A stretch of 64,000 nt of DNA from Himantopus leucocephalus (GCA_003993805.1 RSEF01000004.1:8435390-8499389); one strand, 5' to 3'. Positions 1 to 12,803 are shown, numbered from the stretch's first letter. Program-made: numbers and translations. The notes: a model not told the origin generated them from the letters alone.

Positions 1-53
1 TCTCTCAGCCTGTCCTCATAGGAGAGGGGCTCCAGTCCTCTGACCATCATGCA
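1..53 (-). mobile_element. CR1 LINE fragment, antisense, cut by window edge
   Basis: The first ~50 bases match, from memory of the avian CR1 consensus, the antisense of the 3' part of ORF2 (CAGCCTGTCCTCATAGGAGA followed by GGGGCTCCAGTCCTCTGA). The match fades after about base 53, where the consensus would continue into the 'cttcgtggcc' segment. The element therefore lies on the minus strand, and its 3' portion should lie to the left of the window. It is a dead fragment with no coding capacity. Finding this family supports a bird, or at least a sauropsid, origin. Confidence 0.7.
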
Positions 54-317
54 TGTATGGGAAGGCTGAGGTAAAACCAAAATATTGCTGGGACAGAAAT
101 TCTTGGATAAGAATTGTGACTGCCGTATTGTCTAAAGGGAGCTTGTTTATTCTCAACTGAAGTAAATAGCTCTTGGTTTTTCTCAGTGCATCACCTAATA
201 TAGTCTGGTTACTGCTCTGGATTTCTAGTTAATGTCAACATTAACTGCATTCAATCAAGATAAACTCTAAACATTAAGAAGTAGTAAACTGATAAATTTG
301 CTCCTTGTGCTTACACT

Positions 318-340
318 TTGTTGTTGTTGTTGTTGTTGTT
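318..340 (+). repeat. (TTG)n microsatellite
   Basis: Uninterrupted TTG trinucleotide repeat of 23 bases, about 7.7 units. It is short and likely to vary in length between individuals. Confidence 0.95.
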
Positions 341-927
341 CCCAGGCTGTATTTTCAGGAAACTCCCAAGCTTTGTTAAATAGGAAATCCCAAAAGTGTT
401 AGTGTTTTATTAATTTCTATTAGAGGCAACTTGATAAGTTTTTTCACCAGAGAGCAGGGAAGACTTACTCCATTATAACCATCAAGATGTATTTCTCTGG
501 TATATAGTGGCCTTTTATCTCCTTAAATGCTTCTGTTTAATGATCATGTGGAAACTTTTACAAATCTCTGAGATAGAATAAATAGGATTTTTACTCAAGT
601 ATGCTGGAAGCATTTTTCCATTAAACTTGCCTAGGTCCATTTGAAAGGGAGGATTGTGGTACCATGCTATGACTCTTCAGTACTTTTTCCATGTTGAAAT
701 ACTACTTCTCTGTACTTTTCCCAGGTTTTTTTTTTTCCCCCAAAGTTAGTGTATTAGAGCTTTTTTGAGTACATAGAAAGCAAATGGTGACATTGATCAA
801 ATTTATAGTGTTAGGGCATCAGCAAGTCTTTTGTTGTATATGTTAACTACTGGAAGTTCTTTTAGAAAGTCTCTATTTCATAGACACGCAAGGATACAAA
901 AAACCCCCCTCAAGATAGGTTTCTTTT

Positions 928-943
928 AAAAAAAAAAAAAAAA
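928..943 (+). repeat. Poly(A) run
   Basis: Sixteen consecutive A residues inside a low-complexity cluster. An A6C6 run lies just upstream (898-909) and a G5T9 run just downstream (950-963), so the flanks can pair with each other. Confidence 0.9.
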
Positions 944-1141
944 TACTGTGGGGGTTTTTTTTTGTTTGCAGTTGTGTTCATATTTATTCAACTTTTTGAG
1001 ACCACACTGAGCAAAATAATCTGGAACATCAGATACATGAAGCAAGAAACTCAATGTTTCTTTCCCTTTCAATCACTGTATTGTAGCTCTGTCTGTGGCA
1101 CAGTGCTGAAAAAGGGTAGGGGGAACACCAGAAAAGGTGAA

Positions 1142-1168
1142 GGGACAGGAGGGAAAGGGAAAAATGGG
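1142..1168 (+). other. G-quadruplex-type motif, plus strand
   Basis: Four GGG runs (1142-1144, 1151-1153, 1157-1159, 1166-1168) are separated by loops of 6, 3 and 6 bases, satisfying the usual G3+N1-7 rule. Another GGG and a GGGGG lie just upstream in the same purine-rich strand. Folding is inferred, not shown. Confidence 0.55.
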
Positions 1169-4100
1169 TCTGGCAGTGCAGAACCAGGCTTGGTTGATCT
1201 GGGTACTATTTTCACACGTTGAGTAATAAAACAACAGCGTTGGTCAGAAATGTGACATGAATCAATAATTGTTTCATTTTGGCAGGGCATGAACCAGTTT
1301 GTGGAAATAATAGCAAAACCTCATATTTTCAAGAAGAAAGGTTTGGTTAGTTGGAATGAATGTTTGAGTATAAACAAGGAACCACATAATCCATGTGGAA
1401 AATTAACATTCTTAAAAGCCCAAATTTAAATATCCATCAAAATAAGCGTCAATGTAAAGAAAGCAATACTTTTATCTTGAATGTTTCTTTATATACTTCA
1501 TGGACCTGTGGTATATGTCATACTCCGTATCCCTGATTAGGCAGAAGAGACTTGGAATCTCTACAATACCCAGTAACATATCTCTGTCATCTGTCTGTCT
1601 TAACTTCGTTAAAAATGAAGGTCGTTCTTAATGGTTGGAGTCTACCTTACAGAACAGAAACCCTGAAAGTACTGCATAAATCACTTGAGGGTGGATACAC
1701 TGGTCAGATTCATTATTTCTTGCCATTGTCCTGAAGCATTTTGGAGAAGCAGGTATTGGGCTAGCAGAAAAAAAGTGGATTAGGAAACGGATTGTTGTGG
1801 TAGGACTACATCAAAGCCTGAAACAGGTGTACCTAGTAGTAAGGTTCTAACCAATAGACAAAGGCATTTAAATGTGGTTTTGCCTTTAAGTAGTAGAGAA
1901 TCGTCGACATGTCTTTGCTTTTAGAAGCTGTAATAATCTTCCAAATGTGATTTGTACTTTAAAAGCTTATTTACAGAAGACAGACCACTGTTAATGACAC
2001 TTGCATGGAAATTTCCCAAATGAATATTTATAAATATGAAATATGAATACAGTACAGTGTAGGGTATGTACTGACACGAACATTTCTATAGAGATAAATG
2101 ATTTTTGTTGAACTCAGCATAACTGACAAATCTCTCGGGGAAACACCAAACAGCTTGTTCCACATACAGATGTCCCTTTGGCATCTTATTATAAAGACTT
2201 GAAAACATACTGTTTTACTGGCAATAAAGCAGCAATAATGTCTAAATAGAATCTGAAAGAATAACTAAGCACTTCAAATACCTGAAATAAAGGGATAATT
2301 GAAGCTGCTTTGGGTTTAAGCCTCAGTAATTTCATACTTTATAATAACTCAGGTGATTGTTTGTATCTAATGAAAGGCAATAAAATAAGAGCACATTATT
2401 GATTGAGAACTTAAACATTTACTTGTACCTATAGTGTGTCTCGTTGATAGACATCATTGTAATTGAAGAAACAAATTATTTAAATTATATCTCATTATGC
2501 TTAGTACGAGCCGGTAAGTCACTTGCACAGAGACTTTTTTTATCCTTTGTAAAAATTTTGATGAGTATGTTGCAAAACAATGCCCTCATATAATTTTTAC
2601 TTGTAGTTTTCATGTTAAAGTGTGATCATTGAAATTTTCAGGATTATTTATCTCAAATACTCAGACCTCTAGAGTTAAATTTCTACTACCATATTTAAAA
2701 AATAAGATTGATTTTTATTGTTCGGAGTACCATAGTCTTTATGGTTAGGCTCTAAAGCTTTTCTCTGTAGATGCAGACCCTTCAAGTACACCAAGGCAGG
2801 CAGGCAGTTTCCACCCTAATCCAAGAACTGACAGACGGTGTTTAAAGAAAAGCAGTAAATGTGATATAAATAAGCAGCTTGATTTTCAACATTAAGGACC
2901 AATTTTATGCTTTTATTAAGTTTTGGTAATGTAATGGGTTACAGTAGAAGCTCTAAAGGTGTCTGATCATGGTCTGCTGGTCAAAATGTAGGTCGCAGCA
3001 TCTCCATCATAACTATGCAAGTCTGCATTTAAAATTTTTATTGTTGGCATTTAACCTTATCCTGCTGCAGTATAGAGAAATGTGGGATATATTTGTTACG
3101 GAATTAATATGGCAGGAGCTCCTTTGTTAGCATTGCCTTTTGGAGTTTGTGCTGCCGGTAATGTGACAAAGGGTGGAGAGTTATATGTGCCCTATTATCC
3201 TAACAGCTGCATCCAACACCAGTGGAAATTGTCTATCAGCCCAACTTTTATGAAAGACCTTGCTTTCCAGTTTAGGAAAAAATAAAAAGGCAACTTATTT
3301 TTCCACTTGTGTGCAAACTGCTCTCCTACCATTCCCCAGAACTTGAACAACAGAAGTGGTGATGTGCACTCTTCTGCACGGAGTGTCAGTTAGGTCATGA
3401 ATCACACTTCTTTAATGTGCCTGTTACAGTTGTGAAGAGATAATTGCTACCTTTTTGCTCACAGTTTCTGTTTCTGATGTAGAGTAGTATATGCATGAGA
3501 AACTTTGGAAAAAGAGGACCTAGCAACCCTTAGTCTGTATAAACAATGATTTCAAGCTTTTTAGAGCTTTTCATTTTCTTTGCTAACTTTCACAATGTAA
3601 ATAAATATCTGTGAACTGAGGCTATTTTGTGTCTTGACCATTGCAAATCACCCGGACTTTTTCGCCGAGAGAACAGTTAAATATAGGTGAAGACCCTTGT
3701 AGAAAAGATGTCAATATACCTTGAGGGTGAGCTGTCTGTAAAGTTTAGTAACCAGTGGGTTTTTCACGAGCAAGCTTAATTTTCAAATGTCTGGAATTGC
3801 AGCAAATAGAAACTTCCTTCACTTCACTCCTCCTTATAGTGGGGGAGAAGAAAAGCAAGCAGATTCTGGGCTTTTTCATGAAATTTAGATTTTGAGACTG
3901 GTGTGTGAAGGAAGATAAATGCAAAGAAACTGTGCTGAGACAGCAGGACTGTGGTCATTCTGTCTGACCAGGGCTCTGCCAAAATACATTGACGTAATAG
4001 CAATGCCAGCCTTCTACTGATAACACAAAGTTTAATCAAGCTCAGCTGTTACATCTGATTGAAGAAGAATTTGAGAAGCTGTAATACAAAAACAGTAGCA

Positions 4101-5522
4101 ATGCACTTCAGTGTTTTACTTGTGAAATGGTTCTTCACTGGAAACCTATTTCATATAATTGCCATGATATTTTCTGCCATGACAAGTGTGGAATCATTTG
4201 TCAAATGTTTGAAAAATAACAATATCAGGTCTTCTTTTGTAGTTAAATTGTATGGGTAAGATAATTGAGAAACAATTTTTTTCTAGAAAATGTTCTTCTC
4301 ATTTGAATGAAGAAGTATTTAGTTTTAAAATCCGCATTTCTCGGCACGCTTAACTTCCATTCTTAGAATCTATTTTCTAAAAACTGGGTTCCCTTAAATT
4401 TGGTCTGTTTATTACTCTGTTCTTGATGAATCATACTGTGATGCATCATTTTGGGTTATTTCAGTGATAAGGAATAGCCCATAATACAACATTTTGAGTA
4501 GCTGGTAGAAAACAGTAAATTGTTTTACTGAAGATAACAGACAGTAGCTGATAACTTATCCTAGATAGGATTTATTGAAGAAGAAAAATCTTATAAATAA
4601 GAATCGATATTTCAAGCAATAAACTATAACATGTAATAGTATACAAATAAAGCGGTAGGTAGGTGATCTTAACAGGATATTTCTGCTATAAAATTACAAT
4701 GAAGTTATATTTTAAGTTACAAACTGCGTTGGAGATAGAAGCCTTAAATGTTCAACTTTTCTCTAGCAGGAATAATTCAATTCCGCTTTTTCTTATTTCA
4801 TGAAAGTTCTTTCACTCATCTGGTTTTCAGGAGGTGCCAGGACATTGTGGATTAGAGCCAGAAAGGCTACATCTCAGTGCGAATCTGAAAAACAACCAAT
4901 ACTGGATTTGTGTGTCAGAATCCACTCTGAATGGAAAGTTAATCTTAAGAGGATGCTTATTCAGTATATACTGTAGATCAGTTCCTAATATGTGGACTTA
5001 ACAGTGGCTTCTGAACAGAAAAAGTAGAATTGCTGTGTAAGGACTGCAGGAAATCAGCTATACAGCTGTAAATACATCTATATACATATATTTATTCTGT
5101 ACAAACAATGTCATTAAAATCCCATAACAGTACATGATGGTATGATATTAAAAGAAAAAGTCAGGGAAATTTACTATGTATTGCAACTACAATAGCTGTC
5201 TGGCTGCAGGTGATGAATGTTATTTTTGCATCAGTCACCCTGCCAAGCTCTGCAGGGTTTTTTTTACGGAATGCACAAAAACTGCTGTGGACCAGATTAC
5301 AATCAACAAACTCTGTATGTCCCTAATATAATGGTGATGAGAATCAGTTTCTTGTATTGCTTTCTCTAGTGTCTGTTAGTAAATAAGACTAAACCACACT
5401 AGAGTCAGCTGAATTTTTATTCATCATGGTACCCTTATTTCTCCGTATCCAGGGCTGGCACTGTGAATTAATGTAAATCATTCCTCTAGTTTGTTGTTAT
5501 ATTTTGACGTGTTACAGTCACA

Positions 5523-5551
5523 CCCTCTCCCTCCCCTCTTCCGCCCTCCCC
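5523..5551 (-). other. G-quadruplex-type motif, minus strand
   Basis: The plus strand is a C-rich pyrimidine tract. The minus strand reads as five G-runs (GGGG, GGG, GGGG, GGG, GGG) with loops of 1, 7, 1 and 3 bases. This fits the canonical G3+N1-7 pattern with one run to spare. It stands alone as the most C-rich short stretch in an AT-rich neighbourhood. Confidence 0.65.
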
Positions 5552-5556
5552 GCAGC

Positions 5557-7149
5557 GAAATGTTAATTTTCTATCTAAAATGCGTACCTGTCAGTTCTCA
5601 TAGGCAGGCTGAAGGTATTCTGAAGTGTGCTTGCCAATGATTTTATGCAACACAAGAAACATTGCAGCATTAGTTGAATATTAACACAAAAGTTCTTGGT
5701 TTTGAGGACTCTCTTCTCTTAAGCGAGGTGATAAGCTTTCAAGGCTTGCTAACAAAGAAGTGAACTGTATGTTATTAACTTTTATCTGAGAATATTTTAA
5801 ATACAGTGTTTTCTACTTACTAGTTTTGATCCATAAGAGAATTACCCATTATAAAAGTAACACTTTAAAAATTCTTCAGAGTGAGCAGCAGTAGAGAGTT
5901 ACTTTATAAGGAAAGATCTGATTTTTTTAATCAAAGCCATTCATGAAGTTATGCTATCTGTTTGTCCTTCTGAGATTATTGTGTAAGAGATATTCATGAT
6001 AGTTCTTGGTGAAGAGGCCATCTAATAATATTTTTTGGTTTGCCCTCATTCTGTATTTGGGGAGAGCAGTTTCCTTTTTGCGGTCTTTTTAGCGTATAAT
6101 ATAAGGGACTTAATATCTGTAATTTTAACTTCATGGAAACGTTGATGTCATGGTGTTACTTTAGAGTATCTCAAAAATGAATGGTAGCTATTAGGATAGC
6201 TTTTAAATAACCCACAACATTCTATTTATAACCTGGTATTGATCCTGATACATAGATGAAGGGACATGCAATAATGTAATAAAAAGGTAAAATGGCTTTT
6301 CTCACTCATAACCATGGGCTGATCTGTCATCTTCACACGGCTGAGCCCAATGCTTCTCCACAACTGTTGGCATTGGATGGACAACCTGGCCAAAGAGGTC
6401 AGTGCGGAGGCAGTTGTAACGTAGAGTTGGAAGAATAATCAGCCTCCCGGTGACATCCTGTTGGCTTGTTCAGTACAGTGAATCAAAGGTTGGACCAGAG
6501 TCTGTAAAAACCGCCTTGCACAGCGTGTTAAACTTAACCATTTTGTCAAAGCAAAGAATGAAAAAACACTCTGAAGGGGAAGCTCTGGTTGATATTTGGT
6601 TTGTTTATCAGCAGCTGCTGTGAAGTATGTCACAGGTTCAAGATATAATAGAAGTTACATCTATTCTGTGTATTAGTGTAGTCGGAGAGCCACGACTAAA
6701 CCCAGATTTTCTTCATATTGGAATTGCGGTGAAAGCTTCAGCTCAGATTTCTTTCACAGGTGTGTAAGCACAAGCTCAAGGTATTTTTTATTGGCTGGTG
6801 AACTATCAGTGTCTACTTGCTCCCTGGATATAGGACACATGTCTATATGCAAAGTAATTACGTAGCATGGGCTGAAAGAGTGCTCTCAGAGTGTAGGTCA
6901 CATGATAACTGTTCAGGAACAGCCATTGTAGAAAATGTTATCATTAGAAGTAAAAAAATTGCCGTATTTCAGTGGTTGCTGCATCCAGCATTATTGTCAT
7001 AGTTGAATAAATACAGTTTTGACAACCTTTTTCCTGCTGTCAGGCTGTCATGCTTAGCTCCTAATGTTTACAACTATCTTACTCATTCTAAAGACAGAAT
7101 ATACGTTTTTCAGGTGGAAATGTATATATTAAGGTGTCAAAAATAGGTT
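5557..7149. other. AT-rich intergenic DNA, no gene seen
   Basis: No recognisable coding, RNA or repeat feature. The part from about 6300 to 6640 is less AT-rich than its flanks but matches no family I know. Open frames of 61-64 codons (6439-6633 minus, 6817-7002 plus) have no recognisable domain. Confidence 0.55.
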
Positions 7150-8110
7150 TTTTTCTGATGTTAGTGAACAATTAAAAAGTTTTCAAAGCAGTAAATACAT
7201 TGTTTTCTTTATATTAAGAAAGAAAAGAGATGAGCAATTTCATTAGACTTTCTAAGCATTAATTCATCTGGATGAACGTGGCATGACTTCATTTGAATAT
7301 TTGAATGTTAATTGCATTGACATTGTTATTAAAGCAATTAACTTATCAGCTATTTTTGACTATGGCTAATCAACTGCAATAAAGCAGTGTGGCATGAAAC
7401 TTTATAGAGCTATAATCACAGAATGATGGTCAGATTGCTCTCTATTAAAAAAGAACAGGGATTTATTTATGAATATTCATTTGAATTAGTACATATTTGT
7501 TGAGAAGTAATTCGGCAATCATCCTTAATAATATGTGATCTTGCCTATAAGCTGTGTGTATATATAGACACAACTGTATGTAGACAGAAGGTTTTATTAG
7601 AGAAATAAATTAATGTTTTAAGTATTGGTTTTGAAGAATAATTCACTATTTACCCATTAGGGAGAGTTGTTGGTCTATCTTAGCACACTGGAAATCTAAT
7701 TTTCTTTTAAAAAAATATTAATTATTCCTCCTAGCCAAAAAGGACTACATCATTAACCCCAAAGGAATGGTAATAAACAAAAATAGTTTAAAAGCTTTAT
7801 TAAGTTCAATTAGTTGGTTGTAGCAGACTAATTTTGTCATGCTTTGGTAGACAGTGTATTGTAAGTAATTTTGATGATCTCCAATTGAGTTGGGCAAACA
7901 AGCCTGCACACTAAAGCAAAAATTGAATTGTCTTGATAATTACAAAAACCATTGGCCTGTTTGGTATTTGTGATAAATGGGTTAATTAGCTACTTCTTTA
8001 TTACATCTAGACTTTCAAAGCGGTAGAACAGTGGTAATTTATTTTGCTGTGTAAACTAGTATAGTCAAAATTCTATTGTTCTGATTTGTTCAGGATAAAA
8101 ATCTTTAGAG
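7150..8110. promoter_or_regulatory. Candidate conserved non-coding element, homeodomain-motif rich
   Basis: A stretch of almost 1 kb is dense in TAAT/ATTA homeodomain cores, roughly a dozen in 7200-7500 alone, including GCAATTAACTT, GGCTAATC and GGGTTAATTAGC. It has no simple repeat and no open frame over 60 codons. It has the texture of deeply conserved vertebrate developmental enhancers: complex, AT-rich, no low-complexity runs. The composition and motifs are visible; conservation and enhancer function are inferred and untested here. Confidence 0.35.
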
Positions 8111-11100
8111 CTACTTGATTTAATATTAGATAAGTATGGCTGTGGATGTAGTTTTCGTTATTCGCAGTTGGTTTATGTAATTTACGTAACTTGGTTTTAT
8201 GCTAGTCATTTTTCAGTCTTTTGCCTAACAGTAAAGCAAGTTTCGTCTCATTTCAAAGGGCCCGTCAAAATCATCCTTAAGAAAAATTAGGTATTGGTAC
8301 TGTAGAGTGCTTTTAAATAGCTAGCATATACATAGTGAAAAAGACTTTCTAGGAACCAATATATTATTACCTTGGTGGGTGACAGGTTTTAGCTGAGCAG
8401 TATTTGTAAGAAATTATCTAAAATGATAGTCGAGTAAGCTCCTGTTTCAATGTTGTTGTTGTTCAGCTTGTGCTAATTTACAGAGCTTTGAAGCAGATCA
8501 CATGGTCTCTGAAGAAGGTGTGTAGATCCAAAGTTTTGATGGTGATTTTTTTTTGTTTGTTTTTTTTGTTGTTGTTGTTTGGGTTTGGGGTTTTTTGGCA
8601 AGCCTCCCTAGAAATTGATTTAACATTTTTTTCAAAAAGTTATTCTATTCTCCAAGTGAGCATATGCTACTGCATCACCAAAGCTACTTCCCTCGGTTCT
8701 GCTCACAGAAAATCTTTAACTCTATTCTTGAGAAAAAAAAGTGTCAGACTATAAAGTATTTACCAAGAGATTTTCTTCTTCCTTTTGCAGTGGTAAGTGG
8801 ACTAGACTCTGACATATATAGACACTGAAAAATCCAGGAAAAGGAATTCTTTTAAATTTCAAAGTCTAGTTTTTTTATGTGATTAAAAATCTAATGTTTA
8901 GCTGAGGTGATGTTACACTAATTTTGCCATAACAAAATGACATTTTTTTATTTTAATGTTTTCCTTTTCAGTTTTGATTGCTGTCTTCCTGTTCACATTT
9001 CATGCTGTGTTTTGTCTGACGTACTGGTGTGATCCATACCATTGTCTGTCATCTCTTTCTTCAGCAAAATCATTTTAATTGTTGTTTTCTCCTTGTGGTG
9101 TTTTCGTGACTCTAAAATGCATTGGCATGTAACAGTCAGCTCACTTTCTGTTTTGTTTCTGAGATAGGAAAATTTGAAACGGAACACTTTTCTTTTTGAG
9201 TACACTTTAAAATGATAACCTAAGGTTGTATTTATACAACTTCTCCTTTTCCTTATTTTTGTGTTTGATTTGGCTTGTGGTCATTTGTACAAATTGACAA
9301 AGTATTTTGAGCCATCTTGGTATACAGCTCTTCCTCTGACTCAGATAATTTGAAATCTAAAAATTATTCATTCAAATTATAGTTCATTAGAAGTCTAATA
9401 ATTAATCATTCTGCTTATATGTCGTCTTTATTTCCCCAGATTTTATTTTGGTCAGTCATTTTGTTTAATATTAGTTTAACTGGATTTGGCCATTATGACT
9501 GTCATACGAATTATAACTTGTTAGCTTGGTGTCATCATTATCATTGTGCAGTAATGAATAGTGATGTTGGTCTTAGCAAAATGTTTTGAAAGATGAGATA
9601 ATTTGCGTTTTTCCTGCAACATAATTTTGATATAAACCCAAAAAGCGCAATTTCTCATTTTGGAACTTCCCTAATGCTTGTTCTATGCTTACTCTGAGAT
9701 GTTGCTTTTGACTTTTTTTTCAGATGTTTTGGGGTTGGATTTTTTTTGTTGTTTATCTTATTTTGACAGTATGTCGTAATAATATGGCAATCTAAAAATA
9801 ACAGAAAATGGAAAGCAAAAAAAAAGCATCAGGGGTGTTTGTTTATATTAGAGGAAATTGTAGAAATTATTTCTTTGCCAGGTTCTTTTTGTCAGTATGT
9901 GAGGTTATACTTTCATACATATGTTTTGATTCAGCTCAGTTCTGCTGAATGACAGTCAGCATGTGAAATGGTGCTGCACAGCAGAAAGTGAATGTATTTT
10001 CTGTAACAATTTCTGGTGTTCTATGTAACCTGCTGGATGGGCACCACTCTTGCATTTTACTTCTGTATTGGGCTGAGACAGTCCTTCAGTATGAGCAGGT
10101 ATGTTTTATCACGGCAGAACTCCTTGAGCAAGTCAGAAAATGTCACAGTCAGAGTCTGCCTGTTAGATCCCCACCACAAGACTGGGGAATTGGGGAACAG
10201 AAAGGATGACATAACGTACGTGTGCCACCTGTTCTAGAACCAACACGATTAGAGCCTGTGCTTCTTGGTATACATCGTACACTGAGGAGCAATGGATGTG
10301 CTTCTTGAAGAATAGCCTTCCTTTTTTAAATTAATACATGTAAATAAGATGTTCAGTTATTTCATGTGACTGATTTTTCTTTCATTGGCAAGCAGGCTTC
10401 TGAAACCAGGGAGAAATGGCACTTTAGTTATTTCCCCTTTCTCTATACAGTCACATACTTCTTTTTTTTCTTAAAGAAGCGATATTATTTTTATAACATT
10501 TATAGGCACTAGTATAATGTTTGTTTTAAAGCTCTGAGTGAAAACATTTAATTTTATCAAAAGGCATTACTTGTTTCAGTTTGGTATATTATGTCTGAAT
10601 TAAGTTTGCATGCATGTTCATGTAAACAAATAATGTGCCTTTTATGGCAGGAACAGAACAACATCCTTTTCCTCTGAATATAAAAATTGCAATGGATTTA
10701 TTGGCTAATCTGGTCTGTTATCAGATACGTACTATTTTAAAAACATCTGTATTCATCAGGAAGTAATTTGTATTTTGAATATATTGGATAAGGACAAAAT
10801 GTTGAAAGATATTCTTAGGTGTCAAATAGAAAATAGTTATAAATGCAACTCTAGATATATAAATTTATATAATAGTATAGATAATTCTAATTCTGTATTC
10901 TAGGGAATGAGCAGGATTGGGGCATACTTTTTTCCTAGTGCTTCTTATTACTCGTATTCTTTTCCAAAAAATGGTAAAAACGTCACTGAACTGTTTTAAA
11001 AGTTCCTGCTGTGCTCTTAATTAAACACGGTCTTCTATATTTAGTCATTCTTTCAGATGTGGATCACATGGGCATATGTTAATGAGGACTCAAATACTTT

Positions 11101-11640
11101 AATTTGTATATAACTGAAATCTCTCTTTAGTGCACAGGAAAAGCAAAATTCTGATCTTGATCGCATTTTACAGTTGTGTCTAAAAACAGCAGTCACGGCT
11201 GTAACATAGTAATGATATTTTTTGTTTTCTGAGAAATTTTTACATTTAGACAGAATTTATTAGGAGAACATCTAAACAACAAAATTAAAGACCTGAATTA
11301 TTACTTACAATTTCAATAACAACAGAATTCCAGGACAGAGAACTCAAATATATAGCATTGCTTGCATATAAGCTAAAAACTTAGGGCATGGTGGATTAGA
11401 TGAAAGGTCTGTGCATTTAGTAGCTTTTCTGCAGTGGTGGTCAACAGTAGATGCCCACGGAAGCACGTAAGAACAGGGTAAGCATATTTCATACTACGTC
11501 CAGGTATTCTTCCAAATCTCAGGCATTTGTGGCTTAGGGACTTCTTGAACGAGATGTGGGTTCTGTTTATGTAGCATCCCAGTGCTAAGACTGGCAATAT
11601 GGGTAGTCAATAAATAAATCAATAGAAATACCTTCTCATG
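8111..11640. other. AT-rich intergenic DNA, no gene seen
   Basis: It contains a pure G/T tract (8546-8598) and a TAAT-dense segment (about 9330-9560). A less AT-rich patch at 9950-10300 holds two overlapping 73-codon frames and a good splice-donor-like word (CAG/GTATGT near 10098), but no recognisable protein. No transcript or exon can be supported from sequence alone. Confidence 0.55.
8546..8598 (+). repeat. Pure G/T low-complexity tract
   Basis: Fifty-three consecutive bases contain only G and T on the plus strand. They comprise T-runs, a short (GTT)n part and GTTTGGG-like words. Such strand asymmetry is typical of decayed low-complexity sequence in birds. Confidence 0.9.
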
Positions 11641-11643
11641 TTC

Positions 11644-11712
11644 AGGTTGCAGAAAGAAGTTGGTTAAATCTCCATCCTTGGAGATACTCAGAGGTCTGAA
11701 CAGACTGAACTA
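11644..11712 (+). mobile_element. CR1-like LINE scrap, sense
   Basis: The segment around 11665-11712 (ATCTCCATCCTTGGAGATAC and following) matches the remembered CR1 3' segment that reads 'tctccatccttggagatattcaaaacc'. Only about 70 bp is convincing. The sequence then runs into the assembly gap without the usual CR1 3' terminal repeats. Confidence 0.5.
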
Positions 11713-11803
11713 ACTTGGGAGCATGTCCAACTTCGTTTGACACGTTGGTTAATGTGCTGTTTGCACACACCTCTATTGCTCTCTTCATTGTGTCTTTTCC
11801 TAC

Positions 11804-12803
11804 NNNNNNNNNNNNNNNNNNNNNNNNNNNNNNNNNNNNNNNNNNNNNNNNNNNNNNNNNNNNNNNNNNNNNNNNNNNNNNNNNNNNNNNNNNNNNNNNN
11901 NNNNNNNNNNNNNNNNNNNNNNNNNNNNNNNNNNNNNNNNNNNNNNNNNNNNNNNNNNNNNNNNNNNNNNNNNNNNNNNNNNNNNNNNNNNNNNNNNNNN
12001 NNNNNNNNNNNNNNNNNNNNNNNNNNNNNNNNNNNNNNNNNNNNNNNNNNNNNNNNNNNNNNNNNNNNNNNNNNNNNNNNNNNNNNNNNNNNNNNNNNNN
12101 NNNNNNNNNNNNNNNNNNNNNNNNNNNNNNNNNNNNNNNNNNNNNNNNNNNNNNNNNNNNNNNNNNNNNNNNNNNNNNNNNNNNNNNNNNNNNNNNNNNN
12201 NNNNNNNNNNNNNNNNNNNNNNNNNNNNNNNNNNNNNNNNNNNNNNNNNNNNNNNNNNNNNNNNNNNNNNNNNNNNNNNNNNNNNNNNNNNNNNNNNNNN
12301 NNNNNNNNNNNNNNNNNNNNNNNNNNNNNNNNNNNNNNNNNNNNNNNNNNNNNNNNNNNNNNNNNNNNNNNNNNNNNNNNNNNNNNNNNNNNNNNNNNNN
12401 NNNNNNNNNNNNNNNNNNNNNNNNNNNNNNNNNNNNNNNNNNNNNNNNNNNNNNNNNNNNNNNNNNNNNNNNNNNNNNNNNNNNNNNNNNNNNNNNNNNN
12501 NNNNNNNNNNNNNNNNNNNNNNNNNNNNNNNNNNNNNNNNNNNNNNNNNNNNNNNNNNNNNNNNNNNNNNNNNNNNNNNNNNNNNNNNNNNNNNNNNNNN
12601 NNNNNNNNNNNNNNNNNNNNNNNNNNNNNNNNNNNNNNNNNNNNNNNNNNNNNNNNNNNNNNNNNNNNNNNNNNNNNNNNNNNNNNNNNNNNNNNNNNNN
12701 NNNNNNNNNNNNNNNNNNNNNNNNNNNNNNNNNNNNNNNNNNNNNNNNNNNNNNNNNNNNNNNNNNNNNNNNNNNNNNNNNNNNNNNNNNNNNNNNNNNN
12801 NNN
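11804..12803. other. Assembly gap (1,000 N)
   Basis: Exactly 1,000 ambiguous bases. The round number indicates a placeholder gap of unknown real size. Long 'open frames' crossing it are artefacts of translating N. Confidence 0.99.

Larger units (their letters stand above)
54..5519. other. AT-rich intergenic DNA, no gene seen
   Basis: No open frame here shows a recognisable family; the longest are 60-86 codons. The stretch contains a (TTG)n microsatellite near 318, an A6C6 / G5T9 inverted pair near 900-960, and a purine-rich segment with a G-quadruplex motif near 1142. Otherwise it is ordinary AT-rich sequence with many TAAT/ATTA words. Splice-like or poly(A)-like words occur, but none forms a coherent exon. 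Confidence 0.6.

Noticed and set aside
9988..10237. Possible exon with a CAG/GTATGT donor
   Set aside because: A single splice-like word without an acceptor, a partner exon or a recognisable protein is not enough.
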